A stretch of DNA of 64,000 nucleotides from Desulfomicrobium orale DSM 12838. Its GTDB lineage: Bacteria > Desulfobacterota > Desulfovibrionia > Desulfovibrionales > Desulfomicrobiaceae. Positions 63,301 through 64,000 of this stretch are shown here, one piece after another. The position numbers and the translations under genes were made by a program. The stretch is taken from contig NZ_CP014230.1 of the NCBI RefSeq assembly GCF_001553625.1, positions 620,001-684,000 on the forward strand, in the 5' to 3' direction. The notes beneath the pieces are model-generated. The model was given only the letters and a program-made list of their open reading frames with translations, had not been told where the DNA came from and did not search any database. The stretch's first letter is position 1; every line of letters begins with the position of its first letter.

Positions 63301-64000
63301 TCAGATAATGCCGCGCAGCGGACCTCCCGTCAGGGCCAGTTCGTCCACTCTCTTCTCGATCTCCGGCACATCGGTCAGTGGCGGCGCATGGTATGTCTTC
63401 AGACGGGCGTCCAGAACCATGTTCCGGCAGCCCCAGTGCTTGCAGCGGGTAAAGGCGAAAAGGCCGTAGGTGTCTGTCGCCGGGTCCGAACGAGTAAAGG
63501 TCACCCACAGAAAATTTTCCCATGATCCGCCTGTAAATTCCACATCATCCACCACCACCACCAGCGGAAAGCCGTCCAGACCTTCCATTTTTTCCAGCAC
63601 GCGGCACAAATGCTCCATGCCGGGGTCGTGTGTGTCCCGTTCCATGCCGTGACGCGGCCCCTCAAGCAGCAGGATTCCCGGCGCAAAACAACGCACCTCG
63701 CCGAACCCATCCGGCAGAGGCAAGTCCCTGGGCGACTGCGTATCGAGAGTTCGTTTGGGGCGTCCGGCAGCGGTCCACAGCGCCTTGGAGCCTTGATTCA
63801 GGCTGATGCCGGAATAGTCCAACGTGTCCATGGTAGTGCGGGTGATGAAATGCAGGTCGCGTGACAAATCCAGCCGCTCCAGCACATGCCGGAAGAACTC
63901 CGGCACCCGGTGGCAGGAAAGCCCCGGCGCGTCCTCGCGGGCAGCCATGATCACGTACTTGGACAGAGAGGTCTGGGTCGTCCCCAGCAGGGACAGGCCA
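63301..64000 (-). CDS. UbiD-family decarboxylase, C-terminal part (runs off right edge)
   Basis: The leftward frame is open to the right edge, so the N-terminal part is outside. Recognisable are SKYVIMAAREDA, YSGISLNQGSKALWTAAG, GMEHLCRVLEKM and WVTFTRSDPATDTYG of UbiD-type enzymes, which use prenylated FMN to (de)carboxylate aromatic or unsaturated acids. The C-terminus is complete at 63301. The UbiX partner is not visible. Confidence 0.85.
   Translation of the reverse strand, partial: GLSLLGTTQTSLSKYVIMAAREDAPGLSCHRVPEFFRHVLERLDLSRDLHFITRTTMDTLDYSGISLNQGSKALWTAAGRPKRTLDTQSPRDLPLPDGFGEVRCFAPGILLLEGPRHGMERDTHDPGMEHLCRVLEKMEGLDGFPLVVVVDDVEFTGGSWENFLWVTFTRSDPATDTYGLFAFTRCKHWGCRNMVLDARLKTYHAPPLTDVPEIEKRVDELALTGGPLRGII

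Noticed and set aside
1-64000. CRISPR arrays or rRNA genes
   Set aside because: No regularly spaced repeats and no conserved rRNA sequence were noticed on reading the window.

Overview
The window looks like a chromosomal segment of a sulfate- or sulfite-reducing bacterium of the order Desulfovibrionales. The evidence is gene content: a TunR-type regulator (tyrosine-recombinase fold joined to two Mop domains, a family known from Desulfovibrio), a DUF438/hemerythrin/PAS protein, a complete anaerobic heme-use locus, and the order thrS-infC-rpmI-rplT-pheS-pheT-merR. Most of the window is G+C-rich with tight operons (ATGA and TGATG overlaps). The exceptions are an A+T-rich accessory patch at about 59.8-63.3 kb and a gene-poor stretch around an IS4-type element at 19.1-21.0 kb.

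Layout. 0-5 kb: the N-terminal part of a PAS regulator running off the left edge, recD, a lipoprotein and tunR, all leftward, with a DtxR-type regulator diverging from tunR. 5-8.5 kb: a catabolic pair, a YtcJ-like amidohydrolase (frameshifted in a G6 run) and a sodium:solute symporter. 8.7-10.3 kb: a DUF1858 protein and a DUF438-hemerythrin-PAS protein. 10.3-18.9 kb, all leftward: hutW (anaerobic radical-SAM heme degradation), a TonB-dependent receptor, a GNAT enzyme, an ECF transporter (S, T and a double ATPase), hutX, a flavodoxin and an FMN split-barrel protein. Read together this is an outer-membrane-to-cytosol heme uptake and opening pathway. 19.1-20.4 kb: an intact IS4-family insertion with a 7-bp duplication. 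21-27.6 kb: plsY, then a YheO/DauR-like regulator, a PLP D-cysteine desulfhydrase/cysteate lyase homologue, an Asp/Glu-type racemase, a dicarboxylate/amino-acid symporter and an NhaC antiporter, which could serve use of a sulfur-containing amino acid.

27.6-43 kb: trxB with an unknown partner, an orphan TupA-like tungstate-binding protein, two FlgO-domain envelope proteins flanking a third lipoprotein, UspA, an amino-acid ABC importer without an ATPase gene, AzlCD, RfbC, a Trm112-like protein, a DASS carboxylate transporter, a decayed metallo-beta-lactamase/rhodanese pseudogene, YceI and a ModF-like double ABC ATPase. 43-59.8 kb: housekeeping genes (recN, pyrK, pyrD, gpsA, yjbQ, tRNA-Val(GAC), thrS to pheT, merR), a lone GspE/PilB ATPase with an HDOD protein, and a class I aminotransferase.

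59.8-64 kb: small cysteine-rich ORFs, a two-gene cassette of a dCTP-deaminase-fold protein lacking the expected catalytic Glu plus a single-span membrane protein, a solitary IS5 end, an unknown gene whose C-terminus is replaced by an intact IS5-family element, and the 3' part of a UbiD-family decarboxylase gene running off the right edge. No CRISPR array or rRNA was seen.
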